64,000 nt of DNA from Bacteroidota bacterium (GCA_018902795.1 JAHIQD010000011.1:69361-133360), one strand, 5' to 3'. Positions 16,358 to 26,051 are shown, counted from the first letter of the stretch. Translations and numbers: made by a program. Notes: generated by a model not told the origin, from the sequence alone.

Positions 16358-19144
16358 TTAAAATTTCTCCTTCAAATACTTCGCTGTATGCGATTTCTTA
16401 TTCTTGATTAAATCTTCAGGTGTCCCTTCAAAGACTACTTCACCACCATGTTTTCCAGCTTCCGGACCAATGTCTATGATATAATCTGCAGATTTAATGA
16501 TATCCGGCTGATGTTCAATCACAATGACCGAATGTCCAAGACCGATGAGGGCCTGAAGGGAAATGAGTAATTTATTGATGTCGTGAAAATGCAGACCGGT
16601 AGAAGGTTCATCGAAGATAAACAGTGTTTTTTCAGTGGTAACGCCTTTCACAAGGAAAGAGGCGAGTTTTACCCTTTGTGCTTCACCGCCGGAAAGTGTT
16701 GAAGAGCTTTGCCCGAGCTGAAGATAACCTAAGCCAACTTCCTGCAGAGGTTTCAGTTTGGTTACAATTTTCTGTTCATGATTTTCAGTGAAAAATTCAA
16801 GTGCTTCGTCCACGGTCATGTGAAGAATGTCGGAAATATTTTTTTCGTCAAATTTTATCTCCAGAATTTCATTCTTGAAGCGCGTTCCGTGGCAGGTTTC
16901 ACATTCTAGCTCAATATCCGCCATAAACTGCATGGATACGTTGATAACACCTTCTCCCTTGCATTCATCACATCTTCCTCCGTCAACATTGAAAGAGAAA
17001 TGTTTGGGTTTCAGACCCTGCACTTTTGCCAGTTTCTGTTTTGAAAACAAATCACGGATGTCGTCATACGCTTTGAGATACGTCACGGGATTGGAACGAG
17101 AGGATTTTCCGATCGGATTCTGGTCGATCAGTTCAATATTTTTAATCAGTTTTTTAGGAAATTCAACTGAATCGTAATCGCCTTTTTTACCACCCATTCC
17201 AAGTTGCACCTGGATGTCATTCGTAAGGATTTCTTTCATCAGTGTAGATTTTCCGCTTCCTGAAACTCCGGAAATTACGACCAGGCTTTCCAAAGGAATA
17301 TCGACATCAATGTTCTTTAAATTATTCTGGCGCGCACCTTTAATATGAATCCACTCTTTTGCTTTTCTTCGGGTTGGCGGAACTTTAATTTCCAGAGTTC
17401 CGGTAAGATACTGTGCGGTTAAGGATTCTGAATTTTTAAGTTCTTTAAAATCGCCCGCAAAAACCAACTCGCCGCCTAGATATCCGGCTTCAGGACCAAT
17501 GTCGATGATGTAATCTGCGGCTTTCATCACATCTTCATCATGTTCTACCACAATAACGGTGTTTCCAAGATCACGGAGGTTTTTCAGTACTTCAATCAGA
17601 TTTTCGGTATCTCGGGAATGCAGGCCGATAGAAGGTTCATCCAAAATGTAGATCGAACCTACCAAAGAGCTACCGAGCGATGTTGCGAGATTAATTCTCT
17701 GGCTTTCACCACCTGAAAGCGTGTTGGACGTTCGGTTGAGCGTCAGGTATCCTAAACCTACTTTTTCTAAAAACTCCAGACGGGTCGTAATTTCATAGAC
17801 GAGTCTTTTCGCAATTTCCGCATCATGCTGATTGAGTTTTAAAGATTTAATCAGCGGTAAAAGCTCATCCAAAGGAAGTTCAATCATTTCCTGAATGTTG
17901 TGGCCGTCAATTTTTACATATTTCGTTTCTTCGCGCAGCCTCAAACCTTCGCAGGTCGGACAAAGTGTTTTGCCGCGGAATCTCGAAAGCATAACGCGGT
18001 ATTGAATTTTGTATAAATTTTCTTCCACCATTTTGAAGAAATTGTTCACAGAAGGAAAACTTCTGCTGGCGTCGCCTCTCCACAAAAAGTTTTTCTGCTC
18101 TTTAGTCAGCTGATGATAAGGTTTATGAATGGGAAATTCATTCCCTGCTTTTTTGATAAATGCTTTTTTCCATTCGCTCATGCTTTCGCCTTTCCAGCTG
18201 GCAACAGCGTCCTCAAACACCGAAAGATTTTTATTCGGAATCACCAGATCTTCATCAATCCCGATTACTTTTCCGTACCCTTCACATTCCGGACATGCGC
18301 CGTAAGGATTGTTGAAACTGAAAAAATGGACATTAGGCTCCATAAATTCCATCCCGTCGAGTTCGAATTTATTGGAGAATTCGGTGATTTTTCCGGTTTC
18401 GGTATTTTTCAGCGAGCAGTAACCGCGGCCTTCATAAAATGCCATCTGGATGGAATCTGCAAGCCGCTGAAGAAAACTCTCATCATTTTCATAACGGAAA
18501 CGGTCGATAACGAGCTGAATTTCCATTTCTTTTTCCGGAACGAAACCGAAACTTTCCAGATCTTCAATTCCTGCGACATTTCCGTTGACTTCAAGACGTG
18601 TAAATCCCGACAGTTTAAGGGTTTTCAGCTGTTCAGCAAATTTAGAAATATCAAAATGTAAGGGATTCCTCAGGAGAAAGGTTTGATTTTCATTTTTTTT
18701 AATGAAATCAATTACATCACTCACCGAATCTTTCTTCACTTCATTTCCCGAAACTGGTGAAAACGTGCGCCCGACTCTGGCAAAGAAAAGTTTTATATAA
18801 TCGTAAACTTCCGTAGACGTTCCTACCGTAGAGCGCGGATTGGAGGAAATTACTTTCTGCTGAATCGCAATGGACGGAGCCAAACCTTTGATGTCGTCAA
18901 CTTTGGGTTTTTCCAATTTCCCGAGAAACTGCCGTGCATAGGAACTCAAACTTTCCACATATCTGCGCTGTCCTTCAGCATAAATGGTGTCGAAAGCAAG
19001 GGACGATTTTCCGCTTCCGGAAACTCCTGTAATCACAATTAATTTATTCTTCGGCAGAAGAACATCAATGTGTTTCAGGTTATTGAGGTGTGCATTTTTT
19101 ACGAAAATCTGCTTTTTTATATCGATATCAGGAATTGTAGCCAT
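16358..19144 (-). CDS. uvrA: Excinuclease ABC subunit A
   Basis: 928 residues, close to the usual ~940. It is the damage-recognition ATPase of nucleotide excision repair and loads UvrB. Two ABC modules are visible: first Walker A GVSGSGKSSLAFD near residue 40, signature TLSGGESQRINLA, and second Walker A GVSGSGKSTLMKE, signature TLSGGEAQRVKLA. Zinc-binding CPTCEGL and CDECKGEG...CETCHG are present. The start MATIPDIDIKKQIFVKNAHLNN is supported by a TAATTTTG -7-like element at 19163-19170 on the minus strand. No partner uvr gene is nearby. Confidence 0.97.
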   Translation of the reverse strand: MATIPDIDIKKQIFVKNAHLNNLKHIDVLLPKNKLIVITGVSGSGKSSLAFDTIYAEGQRRYVESLSSYARQFLGKLEKPKVDDIKGLAPSIAIQQKVISSNPRSTVGTSTEVYDYIKLFFARVGRTFSPVSGNEVKKDSVSDVIDFIKKNENQTFLLRNPLHFDISKFAEQLKTLKLSGFTRLEVNGNVAGIEDLESFGFVPEKEMEIQLVIDRFRYENDESFLQRLADSIQMAFYEGRGYCSLKNTETGKITEFSNKFELDGMEFMEPNVHFFSFNNPYGACPECEGYGKVIGIDEDLVIPNKNLSVFEDAVASWKGESMSEWKKAFIKKAGNEFPIHKPYHQLTKEQKNFLWRGDASRSFPSVNNFFKMVEENLYKIQYRVMLSRFRGKTLCPTCEGLRLREETKYVKIDGHNIQEMIELPLDELLPLIKSLKLNQHDAEIAKRLVYEITTRLEFLEKVGLGYLTLNRTSNTLSGGESQRINLATSLGSSLVGSIYILDEPSIGLHSRDTENLIEVLKNLRDLGNTVIVVEHDEDVMKAADYIIDIGPEAGYLGGELVFAGDFKELKNSESLTAQYLTGTLEIKVPPTRRKAKEWIHIKGARQNNLKNIDVDIPLESLVVISGVSGSGKSTLMKEILTNDIQVQLGMGGKKGDYDSVEFPKKLIKNIELIDQNPIGKSSRSNPVTYLKAYDDIRDLFSKQKLAKVQGLKPKHFSFNVDGGRCDECKGEGVINVSMQFMADIELECETCHGTRFKNEILEIKFDEKNISDILHMTVDEALEFFTENHEQKIVTKLKPLQEVGLGYLQLGQSSSTLSGGEAQRVKLASFLVKGVTTEKTLFIFDEPSTGLHFHDINKLLISLQALIGLGHSVIVIEHQPDIIKSADYIIDIGPEAGKHGGEVVFEGTPEDLIKNKKSHTAKYLKEKF

Positions 19145-19162
19145 GGGTAAAATTAAGACCTA

Positions 19163-19170
19163 CAAAATTA
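19163..19170 (-). promoter_or_regulatory. Putative -7 element for uvrA
   Basis: Read on the minus strand the bases are TAATTTTG, matching TAnnTTTG, about 19-26 bp before the uvrA ATG. The matching -33 element is not clear. Confidence 0.35.
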
Positions 19171-19270
19171 CGGTTTTTTTGAAGAAAAAATTTTATAATA
19201 TTTTTCATTCAAATATTGTTATGTGCTCTTTATTTTGTCTAAATTTGTTGTACAAATAAGTAATGATATC

Positions 19271-19321
19271 ATGAGAAAATTATTAAATGATCTGATTACG
19301 CATTTGATGAGAAAAAGATGA
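19271..19321 (+). CDS. Leader-like mini-ORF
   Basis: A 16-residue ORF, MRKLLNDLITHLMRKR, starts about 25 bp after a TAAATTTG promoter-like element (about 19239-19246). It is followed at once by a hairpin (TTCTGA/TCAGAA, about 19324-19339) and then a strong terminator at 19345-19378. This layout resembles a transcription attenuator, but no amino acid is over-represented and the downstream TonB gene seems to have its own promoter at 19434-19441. It could instead be a small RNA or a small peptide gene. Function unknown. Confidence 0.4.
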   Translation: MRKLLNDLITHLMRKR

Positions 19322-19344
19322 AGTTCTGAGTCTCAGAATTTTAT

Positions 19345-19378
19345 AAGATGCAGTTCGCACGAGCTGCATCTTTTTTTT
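19345..19378 (+). terminator. Strong terminator after mini-ORF
   Basis: AGATGCAG (from 19346) pairs with CTGCATCT (ending 19371), with further pairing in the loop region, followed by an eight-T run. It separates the mini-ORF transcript from the TonB receptor gene. Confidence 0.85.
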
Positions 19379-19433
19379 GTCAATATTTTTAAACTTAATA
19401 GAAAACCGCTTTTTATTTTGTTTAATTCTTAAT

Positions 19434-19441
19434 TATATTTG
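19434..19441 (+). promoter_or_regulatory. Putative -7 element for the TonB receptor gene
   Basis: TATATTTG matches TAnnTTTG and lies about 95 bp before the start codon, downstream of the 19345-19378 terminator. No riboswitch-like structure was recognised in the leader. Confidence 0.4.
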
Positions 19442-19536
19442 CCGCTTAATTTAATGGAAACCCTTTTTATTGCTGGTGTTTTTTTAAATGGTTGCCATTA
19501 TTAAATCAACAGAATAATAAGAATTAAGTTGTGAAA

Positions 19537-21345
19537 ATGAGAAAGATAATTTGTTATGCATTGTTTTTAGGAAACATAATACAGTTTACAGCACAGGAAA
19601 AGGCAGATGAAATTGCGGAAGTTACCGTTCATGGGAAATTTCTGAGTCTGCCGCTGAAAAAAGTAAACGAAAACATCACGGTAATTTCAAAAAAAGAAAT
19701 CTCGAATTCACCGGCTAAAAGTATTGAAGAAGTTTTAGCACAATTTACCGGTATGGATATCCGCAAAAGAGGCGGTAATGGCGTTCAGGCGGATATTTCG
19801 ATGCGCGGAAGCAGTTTTGAGCAGGTGTTGATTCTCGTGAACGGAATCCGGATGAACGATTCGCAAACCGGTCACAATTCCATGAGTATCCCGTTTGATT
19901 TAGCCTCTGTGGAGAAAATTGAAATCGTTAAAGGACCTGCTGCAAGGAGATTTGGACAGAATGCCTACGCAGGAGTTATCAATATTATCACTAAACCGGG
20001 ATCTGAAGAAAATGCAATTGTTTCCGGAAGCGGCGGCGATTATAAAACATATTCTCTTGGACTTGGTGCCAATTTCGGCAGCGAAAAATTCTCGAATTTT
20101 GTTCAGATAAATTCGTCGGGTTCAGAAGGTTACCGCTATAATTCGGATTACAGAATCAGCAATGTTTTTTATCAGAATAACTATCAGTTGGACGATGGAA
20201 GCATTAAATTTCAGGCAGGCATTCAGGAGAAAAAGTTTGGAGCCAATGGTTTTTATGCTACTCCGGCTGCCACAGACCAATATGAGGAAACCCAGACTTC
20301 CATTGTGAGTTTGGGAATAGACAAAAAGTTGCAGAAATTCAATTTAAATTCTAATATCTATTGGCGAAGAGGCCAAGATATGTATGAATATATCCGCAAC
20401 AGACCTGAAGTCTACAGAAACATGCACATCGGGAATAATATCGGTGGAGAACTTAACGGAAGTTATCTGTCCAAGTTGGGTACCACTGGTTTGGGCCTCG
20501 AACTTCGGAAAGAGTTTTTAGCCAGTAACAACTTGGGCCACCGGGAAAGGTTTGTTACTCAGGTTTTTCTGGAGCATCATTTTTCTTTTTTCGGGAATTC
20601 ATTGAATATTTCCCCCGGAATTTCGTGGGCCAATTATGATCAGGAAGGCGATTTTTTCTATCCGGGTCTTGATGTGGGTTATGAGTTTAATGAAAACCAC
20701 AAAGTTTACGGAAATATCGCAAAAGTCAACAGAATTCCAACGTTTACCGATTTGTATTATGTTAGCAAAACCGAGTCAGGAAACCCGGATTTGAAGCCCG
20801 AAAACGCAGTTTCTGCAGAAGTAGGTTACCGTTTTCAAAAGAACAGTTTTCTGGGAAAGATCAGCGGTTTTATGAGAAATTCTGAAAACTCCATAGATTG
20901 GGTAAAATCAAATGCGAATGAAATTTGGCGCGCTGAGAACATTGGAAATATTGAAACAAAAGGGATAGAAGTGGAATTTGGACAACATTTCAATTCTTTT
21001 GTGAAATCTTACTCGGTGCAGTATACTTTTTTAGACAGCAAAAACACTCAGCCTCAGCATTTAATTTCGAGGTACGTAATGGAAAATCTGAAACATCAGT
21101 TTGTCGCTAAGCTGCAGAATCAGTTTTTTAAAAAAATCTCTAATCAGTTAATTTACCGCTATAATGAAAGGGTATCAACAGGAAGTTACCAAATTATTGA
21201 TGAGAAACTAAGTTATGATTTCAGCAACCTCAATCTTTACGTTTTAATCAATAATATTACGAATTCCGCTTACACCGAAACCTTTGGTGTACCGATGCCG
21301 GGACGCTGGTTTCATGTGGGATTCAACTATAAAATTGGTCTTTAA
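19537..21345 (+). CDS. TonB-dependent outer-membrane receptor
   Basis: 602 residues from the ATG at 19537 (MRKIICYALFLGNIIQFTAQ signal peptide); a GTG at 19531 is also in frame. The plug domain spans about residues 35-150 with SIEEVLAQFTGMDIRKRGG, ISMRGSSFEQVLILVNG and VEKIEIVKGPAARRFGQNAYAGVINIIT. The barrel follows, with GNPDLKPENAVSAEVGYRF and a C-terminus ending in an aromatic-rich strand (PGRWFHVGFNYKIGL). The plug resembles BtuB/FepA-type receptors, but the substrate is unknown. No N-terminal carboxypeptidase-like extension is seen. It is followed within 80 bp by a DUF2490 protein and there is no terminator between, so an operon is likely. Confidence 0.88.
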   Translation: MRKIICYALFLGNIIQFTAQEKADEIAEVTVHGKFLSLPLKKVNENITVISKKEISNSPAKSIEEVLAQFTGMDIRKRGGNGVQADISMRGSSFEQVLILVNGIRMNDSQTGHNSMSIPFDLASVEKIEIVKGPAARRFGQNAYAGVINIITKPGSEENAIVSGSGGDYKTYSLGLGANFGSEKFSNFVQINSSGSEGYRYNSDYRISNVFYQNNYQLDDGSIKFQAGIQEKKFGANGFYATPAATDQYEETQTSIVSLGIDKKLQKFNLNSNIYWRRGQDMYEYIRNRPEVYRNMHIGNNIGGELNGSYLSKLGTTGLGLELRKEFLASNNLGHRERFVTQVFLEHHFSFFGNSLNISPGISWANYDQEGDFFYPGLDVGYEFNENHKVYGNIAKVNRIPTFTDLYYVSKTESGNPDLKPENAVSAEVGYRFQKNSFLGKISGFMRNSENSIDWVKSNANEIWRAENIGNIETKGIEVEFGQHFNSFVKSYSVQYTFLDSKNTQPQHLISRYVMENLKHQFVAKLQNQFFKKISNQLIYRYNERVSTGSYQIIDEKLSYDFSNLNLYVLINNITNSAYTETFGVPMPGRWFHVGFNYKIGL

Positions 21346-21425
21346 GATAAAAGATGAGAGAAACCAGGATGCAAAAAGCGGGAATTCACTGTCGTCATTT
21401 TCTTAAAAATCATTATTTTAGCAAG

Positions 21426-22142
21426 ATGAAAAGGCTATCTGCACTTCTGATATTTTTATTAACGGGTTATTATATCTCCGCTCAAACTGAACATGTTTCA
21501 AGTTTTAATGCGGTGACAGTCACCTATAAGATTCACCCGAAATATTTCATTTATGCGGAAGGACAGTTGCGTGGAATCGAAGACTATTCCTATCCCGATT
21601 ATTACGAGATAAAAGGTGGAGTGGGATATAATTTAACCAAAAATCATAAACCTTTCATAGGAATCGGGCGTTACGGAACTTACAAAGATCGCCTGATGGA
21701 TAAGGAAGAATTCCGTGTCTGGCTTCAGGATGTGATTGATTTAAAGGCCGGAAAATTCAAACTTGAAAACCGTTTCCGGGCAGAAAAAAGCTGGTTTTAT
21801 GAGCCTAAAAAAGACGCGCATTCTGACAGAATCCGACTGAGATACAGACTGAATATTTCGGTTCCGCTAAATTCAGAATCGGTAAAACCGGGAACATTAT
21901 TTGCCAACGCCTATGATGAAGTTTTCTTTGTCACGACCGAAAAACCGTTATTTGCACGCAACCGAGTTTTCGGAGGTTTCGGTTATCAGATTGATGAAAA
22001 TTTTGGGATTGCGACCGGCTATCTCTGGCAGAGAGAATTTGCACAGTCGGGGAACAGAAATCTGTATTTTCTGTATCTCGCCCTCAACATTACGATTGAT
22101 GATTCCGAAGATAAACACTACCATTTTCCGGGTGCCGATTAA
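21426..22142 (+). CDS. DUF2490 domain-containing outer-membrane-type protein
   Basis: 238 residues from MKRLSALLIFLLTGYYISAQ; the longer open frame from 21354 has no signal peptide at its start. After the signal peptide, alternating aromatic/polar strands (KYFIYAEGQLRG, NRFRAEKSWFYEP, RIRLRYRLNIS, NRNLYFLYLALNITID) indicate a beta-barrel. The arrangement fits DUF2490, a family of unknown function. It is likely co-transcribed with the TonB receptor and may assist it; that is inference. Confidence 0.8.
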   Translation: MKRLSALLIFLLTGYYISAQTEHVSSFNAVTVTYKIHPKYFIYAEGQLRGIEDYSYPDYYEIKGGVGYNLTKNHKPFIGIGRYGTYKDRLMDKEEFRVWLQDVIDLKAGKFKLENRFRAEKSWFYEPKKDAHSDRIRLRYRLNISVPLNSESVKPGTLFANAYDEVFFVTTEKPLFARNRVFGGFGYQIDENFGIATGYLWQREFAQSGNRNLYFLYLALNITIDDSEDKHYHFPGAD

Positions 22143-22210
22143 TGTTGATAACTTTTATGAAATTTAGTTTTTAATTTCAAAGTTTGTTTCCTTTTTTTGC
22201 TTCAAATTCA

Positions 22211-22218
22211 TATATTTG
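22211..22218 (+). promoter_or_regulatory. Putative -7 element for dnaN
   Basis: TATATTTG matches TAnnTTTG, about 95 bp before the dnaN ATG. A second weaker AATCTTTG lies closer to the gene, so two starts are possible. Confidence 0.4.
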
Positions 22219-22310
22219 TAAAAATAATAAGAAATAAATGAAATTGTAAAGATTTAATGCCTTATTTTAAATCTTTGCCATTACATTTTACCAATAAAAT
22301 AACATAACAT

Positions 22311-23441
22311 ATGAAATTTATTGTTGCAAGCGGAGAATTACAGAAAGCACTGAACACGGTGAGTGGGGTGATTTCCAGTTCTCAGTCAAGACCTATTCTT
22401 GAAAATTACCTGTTTGAACTTGAAGGAAACAATTTAAAAATAACAGCTTCTGATGGCGAAACTACTTTAGTGACGGCTTTGGAAGTGAAATCTGACGATA
22501 CCGGAAAATTTGCTGTTCCTGCGAAAATTTTTCAGGATTTTGTGAAAACTTATGGGGAACAGCCTTTAACATTATCAGTAAAAGATTCTGAAGACGGAAA
22601 CGGAAGTTTACTCGAAATCTTAGACGAAAAAGACAATTTCGCGGTAGCTCTTGATAATGCAGAAGATTATCCTGAACTTCCTGAATTTGACGCTTCACAA
22701 AGCGTGAAAATTGCCGCAGGAGTTTTGTGTGAAGCTTTAACCAATACGCTTTTTGCAACAAGCAACGATTCCTTGAGACCGGTAATGACCGGAGTTCTGT
22801 TCCAGTTTAAAGAAGATGAAACCAATTTCGTTTCTACAGACTCCCATAGGTTGGTCGTTTACAAAAGAACAGATTTAATCAATGCTGAACCTATTGAGTT
22901 CATCATGCCGAAAAAACCTTTGGCTATTTTCAAAAATATACTTGCCAATTCCAACGAAGAGGTAATTATTGAATTTAATGAAAATATGGCGAAATTCACC
23001 TTCGGAAACAACATCTGGATCTGTAGACTTATCGACGGAAAATACCCGAACTATACCGCGGTAATCCCGAAAGAAAACCCGAATGTTTTAACCATCAACA
23101 GAAATTTACTGTTAAGTTCGATCAGAAGGGCTTCGATTATGTCAAATAAATCAACGAATCAGGTTCGTTTTAAGCTTTCAGGAAACATTCTTCACCTTCA
23201 CGCTGAAGATACTGAATATGCAAACAAAGCAGATATGCAGATTCCTTGCGATTACAACGGCGAAGATATCAACATCGGTTTCAGTTCCAAATTTCTTACA
23301 GAAATGCTTTCTGTGTTAGGTTCAGATGATATCACGATGAAAATGTCGCAACCCAACAGGCCAGGAATTATCGAACCGGTTGACGGTCTGGAAGCGGAAG
23401 AAAATATCCTGATGCTTTCGATGCCCGTAATCGGAATGTAA
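22311..23441 (+). CDS. dnaN: DNA polymerase III subunit beta (sliding clamp)
   Basis: 376 residues, the usual length for the clamp. Three repeated clamp domains are visible: MKFIVASGELQKALNTVSGVI (I), KIAAGVLCEALTNTLFATSNDSLRPVMTGVLF (II, about residues 125-160) and LTINRNLLLSSIRRASIMS (III, about 260). The C-terminal LMLSMPVIGM is the typical hydrophobic end. It tethers Pol III and other partners to DNA. No dnaA or recF is adjacent. A strong terminator follows. Confidence 0.97.
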   Translation: MKFIVASGELQKALNTVSGVISSSQSRPILENYLFELEGNNLKITASDGETTLVTALEVKSDDTGKFAVPAKIFQDFVKTYGEQPLTLSVKDSEDGNGSLLEILDEKDNFAVALDNAEDYPELPEFDASQSVKIAAGVLCEALTNTLFATSNDSLRPVMTGVLFQFKEDETNFVSTDSHRLVVYKRTDLINAEPIEFIMPKKPLAIFKNILANSNEEVIIEFNENMAKFTFGNNIWICRLIDGKYPNYTAVIPKENPNVLTINRNLLLSSIRRASIMSNKSTNQVRFKLSGNILHLHAEDTEYANKADMQIPCDYNGEDINIGFSSKFLTEMLSVLGSDDITMKMSQPNRPGIIEPVDGLEAEENILMLSMPVIGM

Positions 23442-23464
23442 AATAAACTATACCTTATAATCAA

Positions 23465-23501
23465 TTGAGATTTGAAATTTTTCAGATCTCAATTTTTTTT
23501 T
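23465..23501 (+). terminator. Terminator after dnaN
   Basis: TTGAGAT (23465-23471) pairs with ATCTCAA, with inner TGAAA/TTTCA pairing, followed by nine or more T. Confidence 0.85.
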
Positions 23502-23582
23502 AAACTGCAAAATCACGATATTTGCAAACTTATCGGTATTTAAAATTCTTCTTTTTAATGCCATATTTTAAATTATCCAAAG

Positions 23583-23604
23583 AATGAAACCGAAAGGTTT
23601 CATT
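23583..23604 (+). promoter_or_regulatory. Perfect GAAA-tetraloop hairpin in the pheT 5' leader
   Basis: AATGAAACC (23583-23591), loop GAAA, GGTTTCATT (23596-23604): nine perfect pairs closed by a GNRA tetraloop, 24 nt before the pheT ATG. There is no U-run, so it is not a terminator. It may be a translational control element or an RNA-stability element. The role is unproven. Confidence 0.45.
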
Positions 23605-23628
23605 GCCCTTAAAAAATAGGAACAGCAA

Positions 23629-26031
23629 ATGAAAATCTCAAACAACTGGCTTAAAGATCACATCAACACTGATTTAAAATCAGATAAAATCGGAGAATAT
23701 CTTACGGATATTGGACTGGAAGTGGAAGGAATCGAAAAGTACGAATCTGTAAAAGGAAGCCTGGAAGGAATCATTATCGGAAAAGTCTTAACGTGTGAAC
23801 AACATCCTAACGCCGATAAACTAAAGAAAACAACGGTTGATATTGGAAACGGCAGTATATTGAACATTGTTTGCGGTGCGCCGAATGTTGCAGTGGGACA
23901 AACTGTTCCGGTTGCTGTAGTGGGCACAAAAATTTATGCTAAAGACGGAAGTTCGTTTGCGATTAAAGAAGCGAAAATCCGAGGCGAAGTTTCCCAGGGA
24001 ATGATCTGTGCGGAAGATGAATTGGGTTTAAGTGACGATCACGGCGGCATCATGATTTTAGATGAAAACAAATTCGAAGTTGGGAAAGATCTCGCAGATT
24101 ATTTTGAACTTTCCAATGATGAAGTGTACGAAATCGGTTTAACACCCAACAGAACTGATGCAATGTCGCATTATGGTGTTGCAAGGGATTTAAACGCATT
24201 TTTGGTTTCCAATCAAATGAAATCGGAGTTTGAAAAAACGGTTTCTAAACCTTTAAATGGTGAAGGAACTCATGATTTTCAGCTTGAAGTGGAAGATTCA
24301 ACTTTAGTTCCAAGATATATCGGTGCAGTAATCGAAAATGTAAAAGTTGCCGATTCGCCAGATTGGTTGAAACAAAGACTCAAGTCCATCGGTTTAAGCC
24401 CAATTAATAATATTGTAGACATCACCAATTATATTTTACATGGTTTAGGACAGCCTCTTCATGCTTTTGATGCCGACCGCATTGCCGGTAAAAAAGTAAA
24501 AGTTGGAGTAAATGCTGAAGGAACCAAATTCACTACTTTAGACGGTGTTGAAAGAACGCTGAACGGTACCGAAATTATGATTAAAGACGGCGAAGATCAT
24601 CCAATGTGTATTGCCGGAGTTTTCGGTGGACAGCATTCCGGAGTTTCAGAAAATACACAAACCATTTTCCTCGAAAGTGCTTATTTTAATCCGGTAGCGG
24701 TAAGAAAAGGAGCGAAATTTCATGGATTGAATACCGATGCCTCTTTCCGTTTTGAACGTGGAGTGGATCCGAATAATACCAGAACTGCCATTACTCACGC
24801 CATTTCGATGATTGAAGAAATCACCGGCGGGAAAATGACAGGCGCACTTTTGGAACATTACCCTGAAAAAATCGAAAACAATTATGTGATTTTAAGATTC
24901 TCTAAAGTGGAGCAGATTTTAGGAACAAAAATTCATAAAGAAAAAATAAAAGAGATTTTGAAATCGCTTGATATTGAGGTTCTTAATGAAATTCAGAACG
25001 GTTTGGAAATTTCTGTTCCTGCGTACAGAGCGGATGTGACGAGAGAAATTGATGTGATTGAAGAAATTCTGAGAATTTATGGTTATAATAAAATTGATGC
25101 GCCGCAGAAAATTTCGTTTACACCGGTAAAATTAAGCTTTGACGATCAGGATGCGCTTGAAAATTCGTGGGCAAGAACTTTACAGAGCAATGGCTTCAAC
25201 GAAGTGATGAACAACTCACTCACTTCCGTGAAAGATAAAACTGATGCTGTAAAATTGCTGAATCCTTTAAGCGGAGATTTAGCTTTCATGAGAAAGTCTT
25301 TACTGGAAGGTCTTTTATCCAATGCGGATTACAACATTAAGAGAAAAAATCAGGATATTAAATTTTTCGAACTCGGTAAAATTTATCATAAAAAAGAAAA
25401 ATACTTAGAAAGAAAGCAGCTTGCGCTTCTTGTTTCCGGTAGAAATGCTGCTGAAAACTGGCTTCAACCCAAATCAGCAACCGATTTTTATTACCTTAAA
25501 TCGTATGTGAAAATTCTCCTGGACAAACTGAACCTGAATGTTACGGAACAGTATCTTGAGGATGCCCGTTTTTCAGACGCTTTGCAACTGACTTCCGAAG
25601 GAAAAACTATTGCAAGATTAGGAAAAGTTTCTCCCGAATTATTGAAAGATGCGGATATTGATCAGGACTGTTTTTATGCAGAAATAGAGTTGGAAAACTG
25701 CCAGGAACTTCGTTCAAAAGGAAATCTGAAGTTCGCAGACATTCCTAAATTCAACACCATTAGAAGAGATCTGGCACTACTGATCGACAAAAATGTGACT
25801 TACGGCGAACTGTATCAGTCTGCAAAGAAAAATCCTTCAAAATACCTGAAAAACATTAATCTTTTCGATGTGTATGAAGGAAAAAATCTTCCTGAAGGAA
25901 AAAAATCTTATGCACTGAGTTTTGAGCTGCTGAATGAAGAGAAAACTTTGGAGGAAAAAGAAATCAATGAAGTAATGAATTCTTTGATTAAGAATTTCCA
26001 GAAAGAATTTTCGGCAGAACTTCGGTCATAA
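23629..26031 (+). CDS. pheT: Phenylalanine--tRNA ligase subunit beta
   Basis: 800 residues, standard for PheT. It shows the N-terminal MKISNNWLKDHINTDL, a tRNA-binding (OB-fold) domain with LTCEQHPNADKLKKTTVDIG and VCGAPNVAVGQ (about residues 40-150), B3/4 and B5 regions with NPVAVRKGAKFHGLNTDASFRFERGVDP, and the C-terminal FDX-ACB domain with FADIPKFNTIRRDLALLID. It forms an alpha2-beta2 enzyme with PheS, which is not in the window. A terminator follows at 26052. Confidence 0.97.
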   Translation: MKISNNWLKDHINTDLKSDKIGEYLTDIGLEVEGIEKYESVKGSLEGIIIGKVLTCEQHPNADKLKKTTVDIGNGSILNIVCGAPNVAVGQTVPVAVVGTKIYAKDGSSFAIKEAKIRGEVSQGMICAEDELGLSDDHGGIMILDENKFEVGKDLADYFELSNDEVYEIGLTPNRTDAMSHYGVARDLNAFLVSNQMKSEFEKTVSKPLNGEGTHDFQLEVEDSTLVPRYIGAVIENVKVADSPDWLKQRLKSIGLSPINNIVDITNYILHGLGQPLHAFDADRIAGKKVKVGVNAEGTKFTTLDGVERTLNGTEIMIKDGEDHPMCIAGVFGGQHSGVSENTQTIFLESAYFNPVAVRKGAKFHGLNTDASFRFERGVDPNNTRTAITHAISMIEEITGGKMTGALLEHYPEKIENNYVILRFSKVEQILGTKIHKEKIKEILKSLDIEVLNEIQNGLEISVPAYRADVTREIDVIEEILRIYGYNKIDAPQKISFTPVKLSFDDQDALENSWARTLQSNGFNEVMNNSLTSVKDKTDAVKLLNPLSGDLAFMRKSLLEGLLSNADYNIKRKNQDIKFFELGKIYHKKEKYLERKQLALLVSGRNAAENWLQPKSATDFYYLKSYVKILLDKLNLNVTEQYLEDARFSDALQLTSEGKTIARLGKVSPELLKDADIDQDCFYAEIELENCQELRSKGNLKFADIPKFNTIRRDLALLIDKNVTYGELYQSAKKNPSKYLKNINLFDVYEGKNLPEGKKSYALSFELLNEEKTLEEKEINEVMNSLIKNFQKEFSAELRS

Positions 26032-26051
26032 AAATTCAAACATTAATAATA

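Noticed and set aside
18113..18661. 182-codon plus-strand frame inside uvrA
   Set aside because: Antisense to a highly conserved part of uvrA; Phe-rich shadow translation.
19380..19536. Possible riboswitch (for example cobalamin type) before the TonB receptor
   Set aside because: No conserved B12-box or comparable structure could be seen; the leader is short and AT-rich.
23559..23585. Eight-codon ORF before the pheT hairpin
   Set aside because: Only one Phe codon and no terminator after it, so there is no support for a Phe attenuator.
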